Shown here: positions 56,204 to 64,000 of the stretch, in pieces
Layout: each line of letters begins with the position of its first letter
Numbering within the stretch: the stretch's first letter is position 1
Source: Nocardia sp. BSTN01
Lineage (GTDB): Bacteria; Actinomycetota; Actinomycetes; Mycobacteriales; Mycobacteriaceae
Direction of reading: 5' to 3'
Length of the DNA stretch: 64,000 nt
NCBI RefSeq assembly: GCF_015354405.1
Contig: NZ_JADKYP010000042.1
Span: 1 to 64,000 of the forward strand
Made by a program: the position numbers and the translations under genes
Notes under the pieces: generated by a model
What the model was told of the DNA's origin: nothing
The model's input: the letters and a program-made list of their open reading frames with translations, nothing else
The model's database searches: none

Positions 56204-58054
56204 ATGGCGCGGCAGACGCGGCGCCGGACGACCGGCGGGTTCGGCGAGGAAACCTGGCTTCTGCTCATCACCCTCGGTCTCATCGCGTTCGCGCTGCTCG
56301 CGTGGGCGGCGCTGTCGGTCGGAAGCTGGTGCGCCGGACTGCCCATCACCGCGCATCCGGTCGCGGCACTGCTGCAGGTGATGGCGGGCAGACATCGGTG
56401 GCCGTGGCAATCGAGCGTGGTCATGGCAATTGCGCTCGCGGCTGTCGGGGCGCTCGCGGTCATGTTTCGTAGACGGTGGGCATCGGTGCGGGGCAGCGAC
56501 ATCGACCGCGCGGCACGCACGATGGTGCCCCCACGCCAGATTTCGACGGCGCGCCAGCAAGACAACGCCAGCGCGGCCGAGCGGCTGCTCAAAGACGCAC
56601 CAGCCGACGTCCGGACACGGCCGGGGCCGCCGCTGGGCCTCACCGTCGTCGGGGGAGTCGAGTTGTTCGTGCCGGCCGAGATGGGAGTGTTCATCGCAGC
56701 CGGTCAGCGCACCGGCAAAACGATGGCGTGGGCGATCCCGGCCGTGCTGAGCGCGTGGGGGCCGGTGCTGGCGACCTCAAACAAACCAGACCTCTACCGG
56801 CACACCGCGTTCGGTCGTGAACAGCGTGGCCGCGTCTGGCTGTGTGACTTGCAAGCGGTGACCGGGCAGGCGGTGTGCGGGTTCTGGGTCGACCTACTCG
56901 ACCGGGTACACACCCTCGCTGCCGCACGAAAGCTGGCGTCCTTCTTCGTCTCCGGGGCCTCGGGGTCGGCATCGGAGCGGGCCAACGCCCGTGTCGACTC
57001 CTACTTCGACGGCGGCGCTCAAGAACTGTTGTCCTTATATCTTCTCGCGGCCGCCTGTGTCGACGGTGACCTGCTCCACGTCGCCGAATGGCTGTCCAGC
57101 GATCAAGACCAAACCCCGATACTGATCCTGCGCCACCACAACCATCGGCGCGCGGCGCAACGGATCCTCGACGCGCAAGGACTGTACGCGCGCCAGAGGG
57201 ACGGGTTGTACGACATGGCACGCAGGTTCTTGAACGTAATCTCCGACGAGGGCTACGCCACCATGATCACCCCACCCGCCCGCACCCACGTCAGCGTCTA
57301 CGAGACCAGCGACTCGATCATCATCGACACCGCGCTCGGACCGGCGACCCACAACCTGCCCGAATTCAATCCCGCCGACTTCGTCACCAGCAACGACGCC
57401 CTCTACGCGTTGTCGATGACCGGACCCGACTCCGCCAGTGCCCTCACCGCCGCCCTGGTCGGCCAAATCCTGGAATCGGCGCTGACGTTCGCCCGCGCAC
57501 GCCCCGACGGGCGCCTCGCCGTGCCACTGCTGGCGGTGCTCGATGAAGCCGCCAACTGCGCACTCATCGACGAGTTGCCCAGCTACTACACCTACGCCGC
57601 CGGATGCGGCGTCATCCTGCTGACCATCGTCCAGGTCCTCGAACAAGCCGAAGACCTCTGGGGCGCACACGGTCTCACCATCATCCGGGCCCAATCGATC
57701 GAAATCTACGGCGGCAACATCGCCACCCCCACCTACCTCGAGCAATGGGCCCGCCTGGTCGACGACCACGACGTCGCCGACCACTCCCGTTCCACCGGTC
57801 CCGGTGGCACCAACCGCTCCACCAGCTGGCGCGCCGAACCCATCCTCAACGTCGCCAAACTCGCCCGCCTACCCAAAGACCGCGCCCTGGTCCGCCTCCC
57901 CGGCCACGAACCGGTCCTGATCGAAAAGCAATTTTGGTGGGACAACCCTGCCCTCGAACCACTCGTCACACAATCTCTGGCCCGCTTCGCCAAACCACCC
58001 ACACCAACCGCGCGACCGGAAAACACCGGCGGCGCAGCAGGAGTCGAACTATGA
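56204..58054 (+). CDS. VirD4/TraG-type coupling protein
   Basis: A 616-residue membrane-anchored ATPase. Two N-terminal helices (WLLLITLGLIAFALLAWAAL and SVVMAIALAAVGALAVMF) precede the motor domain. Walker A is GVFIAAGQRTGKTMAW and Walker B VPLLAVLDEAANCALIDELP; TYLEQWARLVDDHDV and the SWRAEPILNVAKLARLP segment are usual for actinobacterial TraG/VirD4 proteins. It recruits substrates to the secretion channel. The start is ATG 56204 (GTG 56201 also fits). It overlaps the DUF4913 gene. Confidence 0.9.
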   Translation: MARQTRRRTTGGFGEETWLLLITLGLIAFALLAWAALSVGSWCAGLPITAHPVAALLQVMAGRHRWPWQSSVVMAIALAAVGALAVMFRRRWASVRGSDIDRAARTMVPPRQISTARQQDNASAAERLLKDAPADVRTRPGPPLGLTVVGGVELFVPAEMGVFIAAGQRTGKTMAWAIPAVLSAWGPVLATSNKPDLYRHTAFGREQRGRVWLCDLQAVTGQAVCGFWVDLLDRVHTLAAARKLASFFVSGASGSASERANARVDSYFDGGAQELLSLYLLAAACVDGDLLHVAEWLSSDQDQTPILILRHHNHRRAAQRILDAQGLYARQRDGLYDMARRFLNVISDEGYATMITPPARTHVSVYETSDSIIIDTALGPATHNLPEFNPADFVTSNDALYALSMTGPDSASALTAALVGQILESALTFARARPDGRLAVPLLAVLDEAANCALIDELPSYYTYAAGCGVILLTIVQVLEQAEDLWGAHGLTIIRAQSIEIYGGNIATPTYLEQWARLVDDHDVADHSRSTGPGGTNRSTSWRAEPILNVAKLARLPKDRALVRLPGHEPVLIEKQFWWDNPALEPLVTQSLARFAKPPTPTARPENTGGAAGVEL

Positions 58055-58902
58055 CAACCCCTACACCGGGAGGTTCACGGCAGACGCGGAAACCCGCGGC
58101 TCCGGCATATCCGGACTTCGTCACCTTCGCCGAGCAATGGCTGTTCCCGTTCATCACCGTGCGCCTCGCCGAAGCCAACCGCGAACACACCTGGACCTGG
58201 TGCAGCCAATGGTGGCGCCACCGCGCGGTGAGCGTGCGCATCGCTCACCTGCACCGAGCCTTCGAAGCCATGCGCACAGACAAGAACGCCGCCGGCCTGT
58301 CGGCTTTCATACTCCACCACCTCGACCCCCACTTCCGCGTCATCCTCGACGCCGCCAACGGGCCCCTGCACCGCTGCACCCGCACCAAACACCTCGCGCT
58401 GCCGTCACTGTCCTGCGAACCCGTTCCGGCCGGATGGTTCAAACCCTCAGCCGAGCCCGACACGAAATCGGGCGACACCAAGCCTTATCGGTTCGGCCAC
58501 TACGCCGATTTCGTGGAGCAATGGCTGCTGCCGGTCACAGCGGCCCGCATCACAGCCAACCATCGCGAAGACCAGAACACCTGGTGTCGGAGGTGGTGGG
58601 ATCACCGCAGTGTCGCCGTGCGCTTCGCCGCGTTGCACGTCGTATTCGAAGCCGCCCGCGTCGCCGAGGACCGCTCTGCCATGTCGACGCTGTTCGTCTC
58701 GCACATCGACCCGCACTTCCGATACATCCTCGACGCCGCCAACGGGCCCCTGCACCGCTGCACCCCCGACCACCACACACCCGAAACAGGTCTACCCACG
58801 GCAGATGTGCCCGCCAACTGGTTCACCGCACTCGCGCGCTCCACCCCGCCAGAACACCTCGGATTCGGACCAGACTTCCGCGACCATCCACAGACGCAGT
58901 AA
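58051..58902 (+). CDS. Protein with two DUF4913-like domains
   Basis: A 283-residue soluble protein made of an internal duplication. Residues about 20-115 and 150-245 align closely: FVTFAEQWLFPFITVRLAEA versus FVEQWLLPVTAARITANHRE, CSQWWRHRAVSVRIAHLHRA versus CRRWWDHRSVAVRFAALHVV, and DPHFRVILDAANGPLHRCT versus DPHFRYILDAANGPLHRCT. DUF4913 proteins usually have one such domain and sit beside coupling proteins in actinobacterial conjugative elements. Overlaps the VirD4 stop by four bases. Last gene of the operon. Confidence 0.8.
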   Translation: MTTPTPGGSRQTRKPAAPAYPDFVTFAEQWLFPFITVRLAEANREHTWTWCSQWWRHRAVSVRIAHLHRAFEAMRTDKNAAGLSAFILHHLDPHFRVILDAANGPLHRCTRTKHLALPSLSCEPVPAGWFKPSAEPDTKSGDTKPYRFGHYADFVEQWLLPVTAARITANHREDQNTWCRRWWDHRSVAVRFAALHVVFEAARVAEDRSAMSTLFVSHIDPHFRYILDAANGPLHRCTPDHHTPETGLPTADVPANWFTALARSTPPEHLGFGPDFRDHPQTQ

Positions 58903-59122
58903 AGCGCAGCGTCGTGTCAGCCGTACTCAGTTCCGCATGGCCGTCTACCTACGCTGCTGGGCCGAAGTGGGATGAGCGAAACATCTTGGCGCAGAGAGGC
59001 TTTGGTCGGGAACCTGGCCGAGGCCGCCAAGGAGTGGTTGTGGTCGACGGCATGCTCCGCTTTGAGTGTGTCTGGGTGTTTTGCTGTGAATACGTCGCGG
59101 GTGGCGGGGCGTGGGCAGCGTG

Positions 59123-59180
59123 TGTCAGCGGCCAGTTAAGACTCCCCACTGACGGCCACTTGGTGGGGAGATTACTGGCC
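59123..59180. repeat. IS21-like end remnant / bipartite inverted repeat
   Basis: It starts TGTCAGCGGCCAGT, like terminal repeats I recall for actinobacterial IS21-type elements, and contains nested inverted repeats: GGCCAGT (59130-59136) with ACTGGCC (59174-59180), and CTCCCCAC (59142-59149) with GTGGGGAG (59163-59170). No transposase is present. It lies in the gene-free stretch 58903-59245 directly after the island's last gene; nothing else is recognisable there. Confidence 0.4.
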
Positions 59181-59245
59181 ACCACAGCAATCCGGTAGCG
59201 ACACCTTCGCGCGAGGGGCTGCCCGCCGCGCGGCATGAGCGGATG

Positions 59246-59740
59246 TCACTCGGTTGGTTGCTGTCCCTGACGAAAGAAGGTTGTCGACACAACGGGCAGA
59301 TCAAGTTCACGACGCATCGCAGCGAGGAACTGCTCGAACGCCAGACGAGCGGGTCCTCGCATCTGCTTCCATTCCTGCTCGGATACGGTTCGCTCCTGAG
59401 CCTGTTCGAACAGTCTCGCCATAGTGTGCTCGACGGTAGTGGCAGCCTCGACGACTGCTGCCGAACCGTGAATCCACACGGCGATGAACGCGCTGTCCGA
59501 GGCTTTGAAGCCATCGGTCCGGGCCTGACGGACGAGTTCCGGGAAGGCGTCGTCCGCGTGATTTGCGAGTGCGATGGCGCGAACTAACTCGAAGCCGACT
59601 TGAAACTCTTCCGCGTAGCGCTGATAGCTGGCGGTCTTCTGGTCTCGGCGCCACTTCGACGACTCGGTCCGAACGTCCCAGAAACGACCGAGCACGATGC
59701 CGATTATCGCTGACACGGCGGCTACTAGTGCTGGAGTCAT
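59246..59740 (-). CDS. Membrane-anchored hypothetical protein
   Basis: A 164-residue protein with one N-terminal membrane helix (LVAAVSAIIGIVLGRFW) and a cytoplasmic helical domain (SSKWRRDQKTASYQRYAEEF, ATTVEHTMARLFEQAQERTV, GPARLAFEQFLAAMRREL). The start ATG 59740 is preceded by GGGAGGGG, better than the longer 59782 frame. It resembles many actinobacterial hypothetical proteins beginning with a helix and SxKWRxDR. No function known. Confidence 0.75.
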   Translation of the reverse strand: MTPALVAAVSAIIGIVLGRFWDVRTESSKWRRDQKTASYQRYAEEFQVGFELVRAIALANHADDAFPELVRQARTDGFKASDSAFIAVWIHGSAAVVEAATTVEHTMARLFEQAQERTVSEQEWKQMRGPARLAFEQFLAAMRRELDLPVVSTTFFRQGQQPTE

Positions 59741-60136
59741 GGAATTTTCGCCCCTCCCAACCGACATCACAGTCGGCACCATGACTCTATCTTGTGCTGT
59801 CTAGCGTTGTATCTGTGTGGAGATGCCGGCGTCATCGAACGGCATGGCTCCGGCAGCTGCAGCACACTCGACTTGCTCGCACGTGATAACGCGCCGAATA
59901 TTCTGCGCCGTATCCGTTCTCGCTGCGCAGACCGCCCGCACTGCGACATTTCCGTGCGGCCTGATCGGGATCAGTTCGGATCCGAGGGCTGCTCTGGCCG
60001 GAAACGCAGCGCACATCCGGCCCCGATGGCGCGGTGAAGATTCTCTCCACCGTGGCGATGAGTTTTCCGGACCGCCTCCGTCTGTACTGCTGACCGCGTC
60101 ACCAACCCGGCGCGACCGACCGAGAAGGAACAAGAG
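59741..60136. other. Intergenic region, divergent promoters
   Basis: About 396 bases between the leftward membrane-protein gene and doxX. It contains a short hairpin (CCGAC-ATCACA-GTCGG near 59760) and no credible gene; the 107-residue plus-strand frame from 59817 has no coding character. It presumably carries both promoters. Confidence 0.4.
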
Positions 60137-60568
60137 ATGACCGCCATCACCGCCACCGAGACCACCACTTCCGCCGTCCGCCCCGGCAAGATCCGCAACC
60201 GCGTCCTGTGGACCCTGCAGATCGTGCTCGGTCTGTTCTTCATCATCGCCTCCGGCGGCCCGAAGCTCGTCATGCCGCAGACGCTGATGGAAAACAACGC
60301 CACCGCTTTCTCGATCCCGTTGGCGCTGTTGGTCTTCATCGGTCTCGCCGAGGTCGCGGGCGGGATCGGACTCATGGTGCCGCGCCTGACCGCGGCCGCC
60401 GCGATCGGCCTGGCGATCGTCACCTTCCTCGCCGCCGGCTTCAACGCCTTCCTGGCCGACGCCCCGGAATTGGCGCCCTTCCCGCTGGTACTCACCGCGA
60501 TCTTCGCCTGGATCGCCTACGAACGCCGGGCCTCGCTCACCGCCTTGGGCGCGCTGATCAAGCGATGA
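60137..60568 (+). CDS. DoxX-family membrane protein
   Basis: A 143-residue protein with four membrane helices in the DoxX pattern: LWTLQIVLGLFFIIASGGPKL, FSIPLALLVFIGLAEVAGGIG, LTAAAAIGLAIVTFLAAGF and FPLVLTAIFAWIAYERR. Strong GAAGGAACAAG before the ATG, and a clean terminator 15 bases after the stop, so it is a single-gene unit. DoxX-like proteins are linked to redox and thiol-stress responses in mycobacteria, but this subfamily has no defined function. Confidence 0.85.
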   Translation: MTAITATETTTSAVRPGKIRNRVLWTLQIVLGLFFIIASGGPKLVMPQTLMENNATAFSIPLALLVFIGLAEVAGGIGLMVPRLTAAAAIGLAIVTFLAAGFNAFLADAPELAPFPLVLTAIFAWIAYERRASLTALGALIKR

Positions 60569-60583
60569 TCGGTGCATAACGCT

Positions 60584-60616
60584 CGGCTACCGGCGGCACT
60601 CAGCCGCCGGTAGCCG
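60584..60616 (+). terminator. Hairpin terminator of doxX-like gene
   Basis: CGGCTACCGGCGGC pairs perfectly with GCCGCCGGTAGCCG around an ACTCA loop (14-bp stem, 5-base loop). There is no T-run, which is common in high-GC actinobacteria. It begins 15 bases after the stop codon. Confidence 0.85.
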
Positions 60617-60982
60617 CGTTGTGTGTGACGGGGACGGTCCGGTCGGGTTGGTCGGGCTGTCCCATCGCCAGTCGCGAGGCGGACATCACCGGATCGGGCC
60701 GCATACCTTGTGGCCCTCCGAATCATGTGATGACAGTTGTTGTTTCGCGACCGTCACGGGAGACAACACGGGATGTTCAGCGCGGCAGTCGATCTCGCTG
60801 CCTGTTCGACGGGGCTGCTGGCGGTGATGAGCCAAACAGAAGGACATCCGCGACCGTATTACGCCCCTGGTGGGCAGCTCTGAACCCCGGCTCACCGATC
60901 TACGCGCCGGCCGGCAGTCGTGGTTCCTGTAGCGATCGCGCCCCAGGACCTGGCCTCACCCCCCGGGGGGATCGGCGACGGC
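60617..60982. other. Intergenic, nothing recognised
   Basis: About 366 bases between the terminator and the end of the leftward 617-residue gene. Frames on both strands lack coding character, and no repeat or RNA gene is seen. Confidence 0.4.
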
Positions 60983-62836
60983 TCACGTTGCGGTCGTGTC
61001 CTCCGATACGGGGCTTGCATCGTCGCGAACGTCATCGCGTGCGGTTGTCGGTTCTTCCGCGCCGGATCCGGTGACGCAGTCGGTGCCGTAGATGAACTTG
61101 TGGCAGTTGAAATGTGGGTCGTGGTCTCCCGCGACAAGTCGTTGTTCCCAGGCGAGTAGGTCTGCGTGCCCGGGACACTCTTCGACGGCGTTGGCCGCGA
61201 ATTCGATTGCTTGCTCGTGCAGGCCCGCCGCTTCGAGCCGGTCGGCGACCTCGAGCTGGAGTAACACATCCACCGCCGTCGGCAGTGGGGCCTCTTTGCC
61301 GGTGAGCCGGTCTGCCCGTCGCTGCTGTGCCAGCTCCGTCCACTGCTGGGTCGTCCAGTCCGGGAACGCGCGGTCGGAGAGTACCGCAACCGAAAAAACC
61401 ACCGGTGAAGGATCGTCCAGACAGTGACCGTACGCGTCGAGGAACGCCTTCGCATCTGGCCTTGTCAGCTCCGGGTCGGTCCAGGCGTGCCACAGTGCAT
61501 GCAGTGCAACCATTGTCGTCTTCGCTGTACCGTCGGCCAGGACAGGAACACGCCGTTCGATCTTGGCAACAACTCCTGTCGGGTCGATGCCCTCCTTACT
61601 CTGGCCGGAGTACCAGGAGATGAACGCCTCAGCCACCCCGTTGAACCACATTTCCGCGGTGTCGGCATCGAAACCCTCTGACTGCGATACCCAGAACTGG
61701 GACGCGAGCTGCATGCGTAAAATCCCGGGAAGCGCACTTCGGTAATCCCACGGCTCGGCCGCTACCTGCGGGGCCTGGGCGACGAACCCGCGCACGACAT
61801 GGCGAACCAGCCGCCACAGCCCGGCGATGGTCAGGATGCGTCGAAACCGAGGCTCGAAGGCCGTCTCCGCGCCGTCGGTGGATACCCAGGCTTCTTCCCC
61901 GAGGTCCTCAAGGATGTGACCACGTCGCGATCGGATGTCATAGGCAAGGCCCAACATTCGCTCGAGATCGGCTGACTGCGGCGCCCGCATGACGCCAATC
62001 GCCTCGCTGCGATAGTAGGCCGGTGATATCCGCGCCATCGTCGAGGACACGAACCGCCGCTTGAGACCGACCCGTTCGGCTTGCAGTACCGCGGCGTGGA
62101 CCTTGGCGATCAGTGCCGGCTGCTCACCGGCGAGCGCGGCGTCGATGATCTTGCGGGCCCTGCCGTCGTAGCGCTCCCAGGTCACCGGTGTCGTTAAATG
62201 GTCATCGGCGAGTGACTCGAGGGCAGCCACAAGGTCGGTGTAGGCACCGGTCGGATCATCGACGGCCCTCCGGGTCGCATCAACAGATCCTCGGATCACC
62301 CGCATCACGCGCACGAAGTCCTCACGCGACAAACCCAGCACGACGGTCATGAAGGTCTTCAGCTCATCGAGGTCGCCGGGCTGGATCATGACGCGTGGTT
62401 CGAACAACCCCGGCACCAATCCCGCTGCATTGCTACGCGGGCCGATTCGGCCGCCGCCAGACACCAGGCGGTGAACTTCATCGTGGTTGCGGCTGAAGGT
62501 CCGGTTGAGAACGAAGGTCATTACATAGGAGATGTCATCGAGCAACTCCTGTCCACTGGTGGCCAGCAGGAACTCGTGGCTGCCGTCGGGACGCGTGGCT
62601 TCGAGCCGATCGATCGCCTCCAGCATGATGGTGGAGACCTCGCGCAGCGGTGTCGCGCCGATGATGGTCCCGACGGGCAGTTGCACGGGCGTCGAGTCGA
62701 GAAAGCAGGCGTTGCTGTAAAATGTTGCCCGGTGGGTGCGCTCATAGAGCGCCACGCCGGGCCGGAAGAATCGACCCGCCGCGATCTGGAGCATCAGCTG
62801 GCCTTGCTCGGATCTCTGTTCTTTCTTTGCCACCAC
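60983..62836 (-). CDS. Large hypothetical protein with possible HEPN motif
   Basis: A 617-residue soluble protein of unknown function. The N-terminal part (LMLQIAAGRFFRPGVALYER, ATFYSNACF, REVSTIMLEAIDRLEA) is followed by TFVLNRTFSRNHDEVHRLV, where R116-N-x4-H122 matches the Rx4-6H signature of HEPN ribonucleases, with the usual polar residue after Arg. The C-terminal half is helical (SALPGILRMQLASQFWVSQ, FNGVAEAFISWYSGQSKEGI) and the tail is acidic with His/Cys (HDPHFNCHKFIYGTDC). The GTG start has GAGG upstream. It lies 77 bases downstream of 62914-63777 on the same strand and is probably co-transcribed. A defence role is speculative. Confidence 0.7.
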   Translation of the reverse strand: MVAKKEQRSEQGQLMLQIAAGRFFRPGVALYERTHRATFYSNACFLDSTPVQLPVGTIIGATPLREVSTIMLEAIDRLEATRPDGSHEFLLATSGQELLDDISYVMTFVLNRTFSRNHDEVHRLVSGGGRIGPRSNAAGLVPGLFEPRVMIQPGDLDELKTFMTVVLGLSREDFVRVMRVIRGSVDATRRAVDDPTGAYTDLVAALESLADDHLTTPVTWERYDGRARKIIDAALAGEQPALIAKVHAAVLQAERVGLKRRFVSSTMARISPAYYRSEAIGVMRAPQSADLERMLGLAYDIRSRRGHILEDLGEEAWVSTDGAETAFEPRFRRILTIAGLWRLVRHVVRGFVAQAPQVAAEPWDYRSALPGILRMQLASQFWVSQSEGFDADTAEMWFNGVAEAFISWYSGQSKEGIDPTGVVAKIERRVPVLADGTAKTTMVALHALWHAWTDPELTRPDAKAFLDAYGHCLDDPSPVVFSVAVLSDRAFPDWTTQQWTELAQQRRADRLTGKEAPLPTAVDVLLQLEVADRLEAAGLHEQAIEFAANAVEECPGHADLLAWEQRLVAGDHDPHFNCHKFIYGTDCVTGSGAEEPTTARDDVRDDASPVSEDTTAT

Positions 62837-62913
62837 GCACTACCTCTGAGGGACCTCGGTTTGAGTCATGAACCAGCCGTTCCCACCCGCAGTGCGAACA
62901 ATGGTCTGGCGGC

Positions 62914-63777
62914 TCATCCGGGGAAATGTTGGGCTGCACGTACCACCGAGGTCTCGACGTCCGCGAGCCGTGACCACCGCTGTGTCGGTGACCAGTGCCA
63001 GCCGCCGATGCCGCGCAGTCCGGAGTCCGCCGCCAACCACAGGTGAGTGATCTCGCCCGGCATCACAGGGTCACGGGCCGGAAGTTCAGGCTCGGCGAGT
63101 CCGCGTGAAGCTTGCACGTGGTAGTGATCAACCCACACGAACATGTGTCGTTCAGGCATAGCGGTCGCAGACAATTTCCGTCGTGCTCCCTGCTGATCGG
63201 AGCCAGTGCTCGACAACCATATCTCGACCTCGCCCACAGTCGTCTCCGCACCCAGTGCGCTGCGGTAGCCACTCAGCGATTCGATGAAGACTTCTGGGCC
63301 ATCACCGCGAGGGTCGACGCACGAAACACTCAACACTCCGAGAGCTTTCAACTTCCAGTCCACGCTCTGATCCAGGCCGCCAAAAGGGTGAGCTCGACCG
63401 GCATCGACGTAAGTTCTTGCGGTGGACTCCAGTTCAGCCAGCAGCGGCGCGAGTGCAGCGAGCAGACGGTTGAATCTCGTCTCATCCCGCTCACACAACA
63501 CGAGCCACGTCTTCGTCAGCCCGGCGACTCGGCGGCCACCAGCAACCTTGTTCCAATAGGCTTTTTCCGATCCCCGCGCCGCCTGCACAGTGTTGCGGCC
63601 GACCTCGAGCGCTCCGACCATGCGGCCATCACGATCGAGGAGCCGGTAGTCGACAAGGCCGTCGGCGCTGCCGTCGTCGATGACTTCGAGCTGATACTCC
63701 GTGTTGGCCTCCACGATGAGCCGTGCCGCGTACTCCTCGCGACGCTCATGCGGCCGAGGGTCCGCGAGGGTGGTCAT
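62914..63777 (-). CDS. Hypothetical protein with nuclease-like N terminus
   Basis: A 287-residue soluble protein. The N-terminal part (RREEYAARLIVEANTEYQLE, LVDYRLLDRDGRMVGALEVG) has the beta-hairpin pattern of PD-(D/E)xK folds, with Asp43 and Glu58 as candidate metal ligands, but the usual lysine two residues after Glu is Gly60, so activity is uncertain. Middle: TKTWLVLCERDETRFNRLLA. C-terminal: ERHMFVWVDHYHVQASRGLA and THLWLAADSGLRGIGGWHW. It is the upstream gene of a pair with 60983-62836. No ribosome site stands out before the ATG. Confidence 0.7.
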   Translation of the reverse strand: MTTLADPRPHERREEYAARLIVEANTEYQLEVIDDGSADGLVDYRLLDRDGRMVGALEVGRNTVQAARGSEKAYWNKVAGGRRVAGLTKTWLVLCERDETRFNRLLAALAPLLAELESTARTYVDAGRAHPFGGLDQSVDWKLKALGVLSVSCVDPRGDGPEVFIESLSGYRSALGAETTVGEVEIWLSSTGSDQQGARRKLSATAMPERHMFVWVDHYHVQASRGLAEPELPARDPVMPGEITHLWLAADSGLRGIGGWHWSPTQRWSRLADVETSVVRAAQHFPG

Positions 63778-64000
63778 GGCCCATATCGTGTCACCAACAT
63801 TGGCCGCCGTCGCTCAGATTTCACGCCGCAGATCAGGGCTGGCTCACCAGACATGTGCAGACTCTCCGGATCGCCCGTGGCCGGACCGCTACCGATGTTC
63901 CCATGAGGAAAAGGAGGACAACCCGAGAGCGCTTGTGCCGAAATTGATTTCGCAATGTAGAAGTACCCACATTGGCATGAGCGTGCATTGCCCCAGCCAG
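63778..64000. other. Upstream region of the two-gene module, no gene seen
   Basis: About 220 bases to the window edge. The plus-strand frames here (for example 63723-63947) overlap the real gene antisense and show no coding features. The promoter of the leftward pair should lie here. Confidence 0.4.

Noticed and set aside
24957-58902. A relaxase, integrase or recognisable oriT/att site for the island.
   Set aside because: No frame with a HUH, MOB or tyrosine/serine recombinase motif was found; the only hint is the excisionase-like protein at 29931-30245.
59801-60577. A 258-residue minus-strand frame over doxX.
   Set aside because: Antisense to a four-helix DoxX gene with strong ribosome site and terminator; Gly/Arg/Glu-rich shadow composition.
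1-64000. tRNA, rRNA, riboswitch or CRISPR features.
   Set aside because: None recognised on reading either strand; att sites in tRNA genes are therefore not supported.

Overview
The window is high-GC DNA of actinobacterial type. Overlapping ATGA/GTGA gene junctions, cutinases and a DUF4913 protein fit a mycolic-acid-bearing member of the Mycobacteriales, most likely Nocardia or a close relative. The genus is an inference from gene content; no rRNA or tRNA gene is visible.

Region 1 (about 1-24,240) looks like a zinc-responsive metallophore locus. It holds a Fur/Zur-type repressor, a histidine-rich protein with two near-identical metal-binding repeats, a two-gene permease set (PF03773 type plus TIGR03943 type), a methyltransferase and an aldo/keto reductase. 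A rightward operon of eight tightly coupled genes follows. Its core is a carrier-Cy-A(Cys)-PCP NRPS and a KS-AT-ACP-Cy-PCP-Cy-PCP-TE hybrid megasynthase. Around these lie an OsmC-like protein, two free methyltransferases, an HsaA-like flavin monooxygenase, an FAD oxidase fused to a methyltransferase, and a double hot-dog dehydratase. Three related Zur-box-like sites lie upstream of the repressor, in the histidine-rich protein/permease divergent gap, and in the reductase/NRPS divergent gap. The predicted product is a polythiazoline (yersiniabactin/coelibactin-like) zinc ligand. No starter-acid synthase or ligase is in the window.

Region 2 (about 24,300-58,900) looks like an integrative or plasmid-derived conjugation/secretion island. 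Its left edge is decayed (a nuclease-like gene running into a frameshifted LigD-type ligase remnant). A regulatory block follows: two MmyB-type and one XRE-type regulator, a small HTH protein, and a KAS III-like enzyme downstream of one MmyB-type regulator. Then come secreted cutinase/lipase-fold proteins, two of which lack the catalytic serine, and a coupled actinobacterial type IV secretion operon (pilin-like and VirB6-like proteins, SCO6880 family, VirB4 ATPase, muramidase/NlpC-P60, lipoproteins). A run of seven related cytoplasmic proteins with a recurring C-terminal motif ends at the VirD4-type coupling protein and a duplicated-DUF4913 protein. No relaxase or integrase was recognised.

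Region 3 (about 58,900-64,000) holds an IS21-like end remnant, a small membrane-anchored protein, a DoxX protein with a clear terminator, and an uncharacterised two-gene leftward module (a nuclease-like protein and a 617-residue protein with a possible HEPN motif).

The strongest candidates for new biology are the zinc-controlled assembly line, the secretion system carrying its own set of real and dead lipid hydrolases, and the paralogous array ending at the coupling-protein gene.
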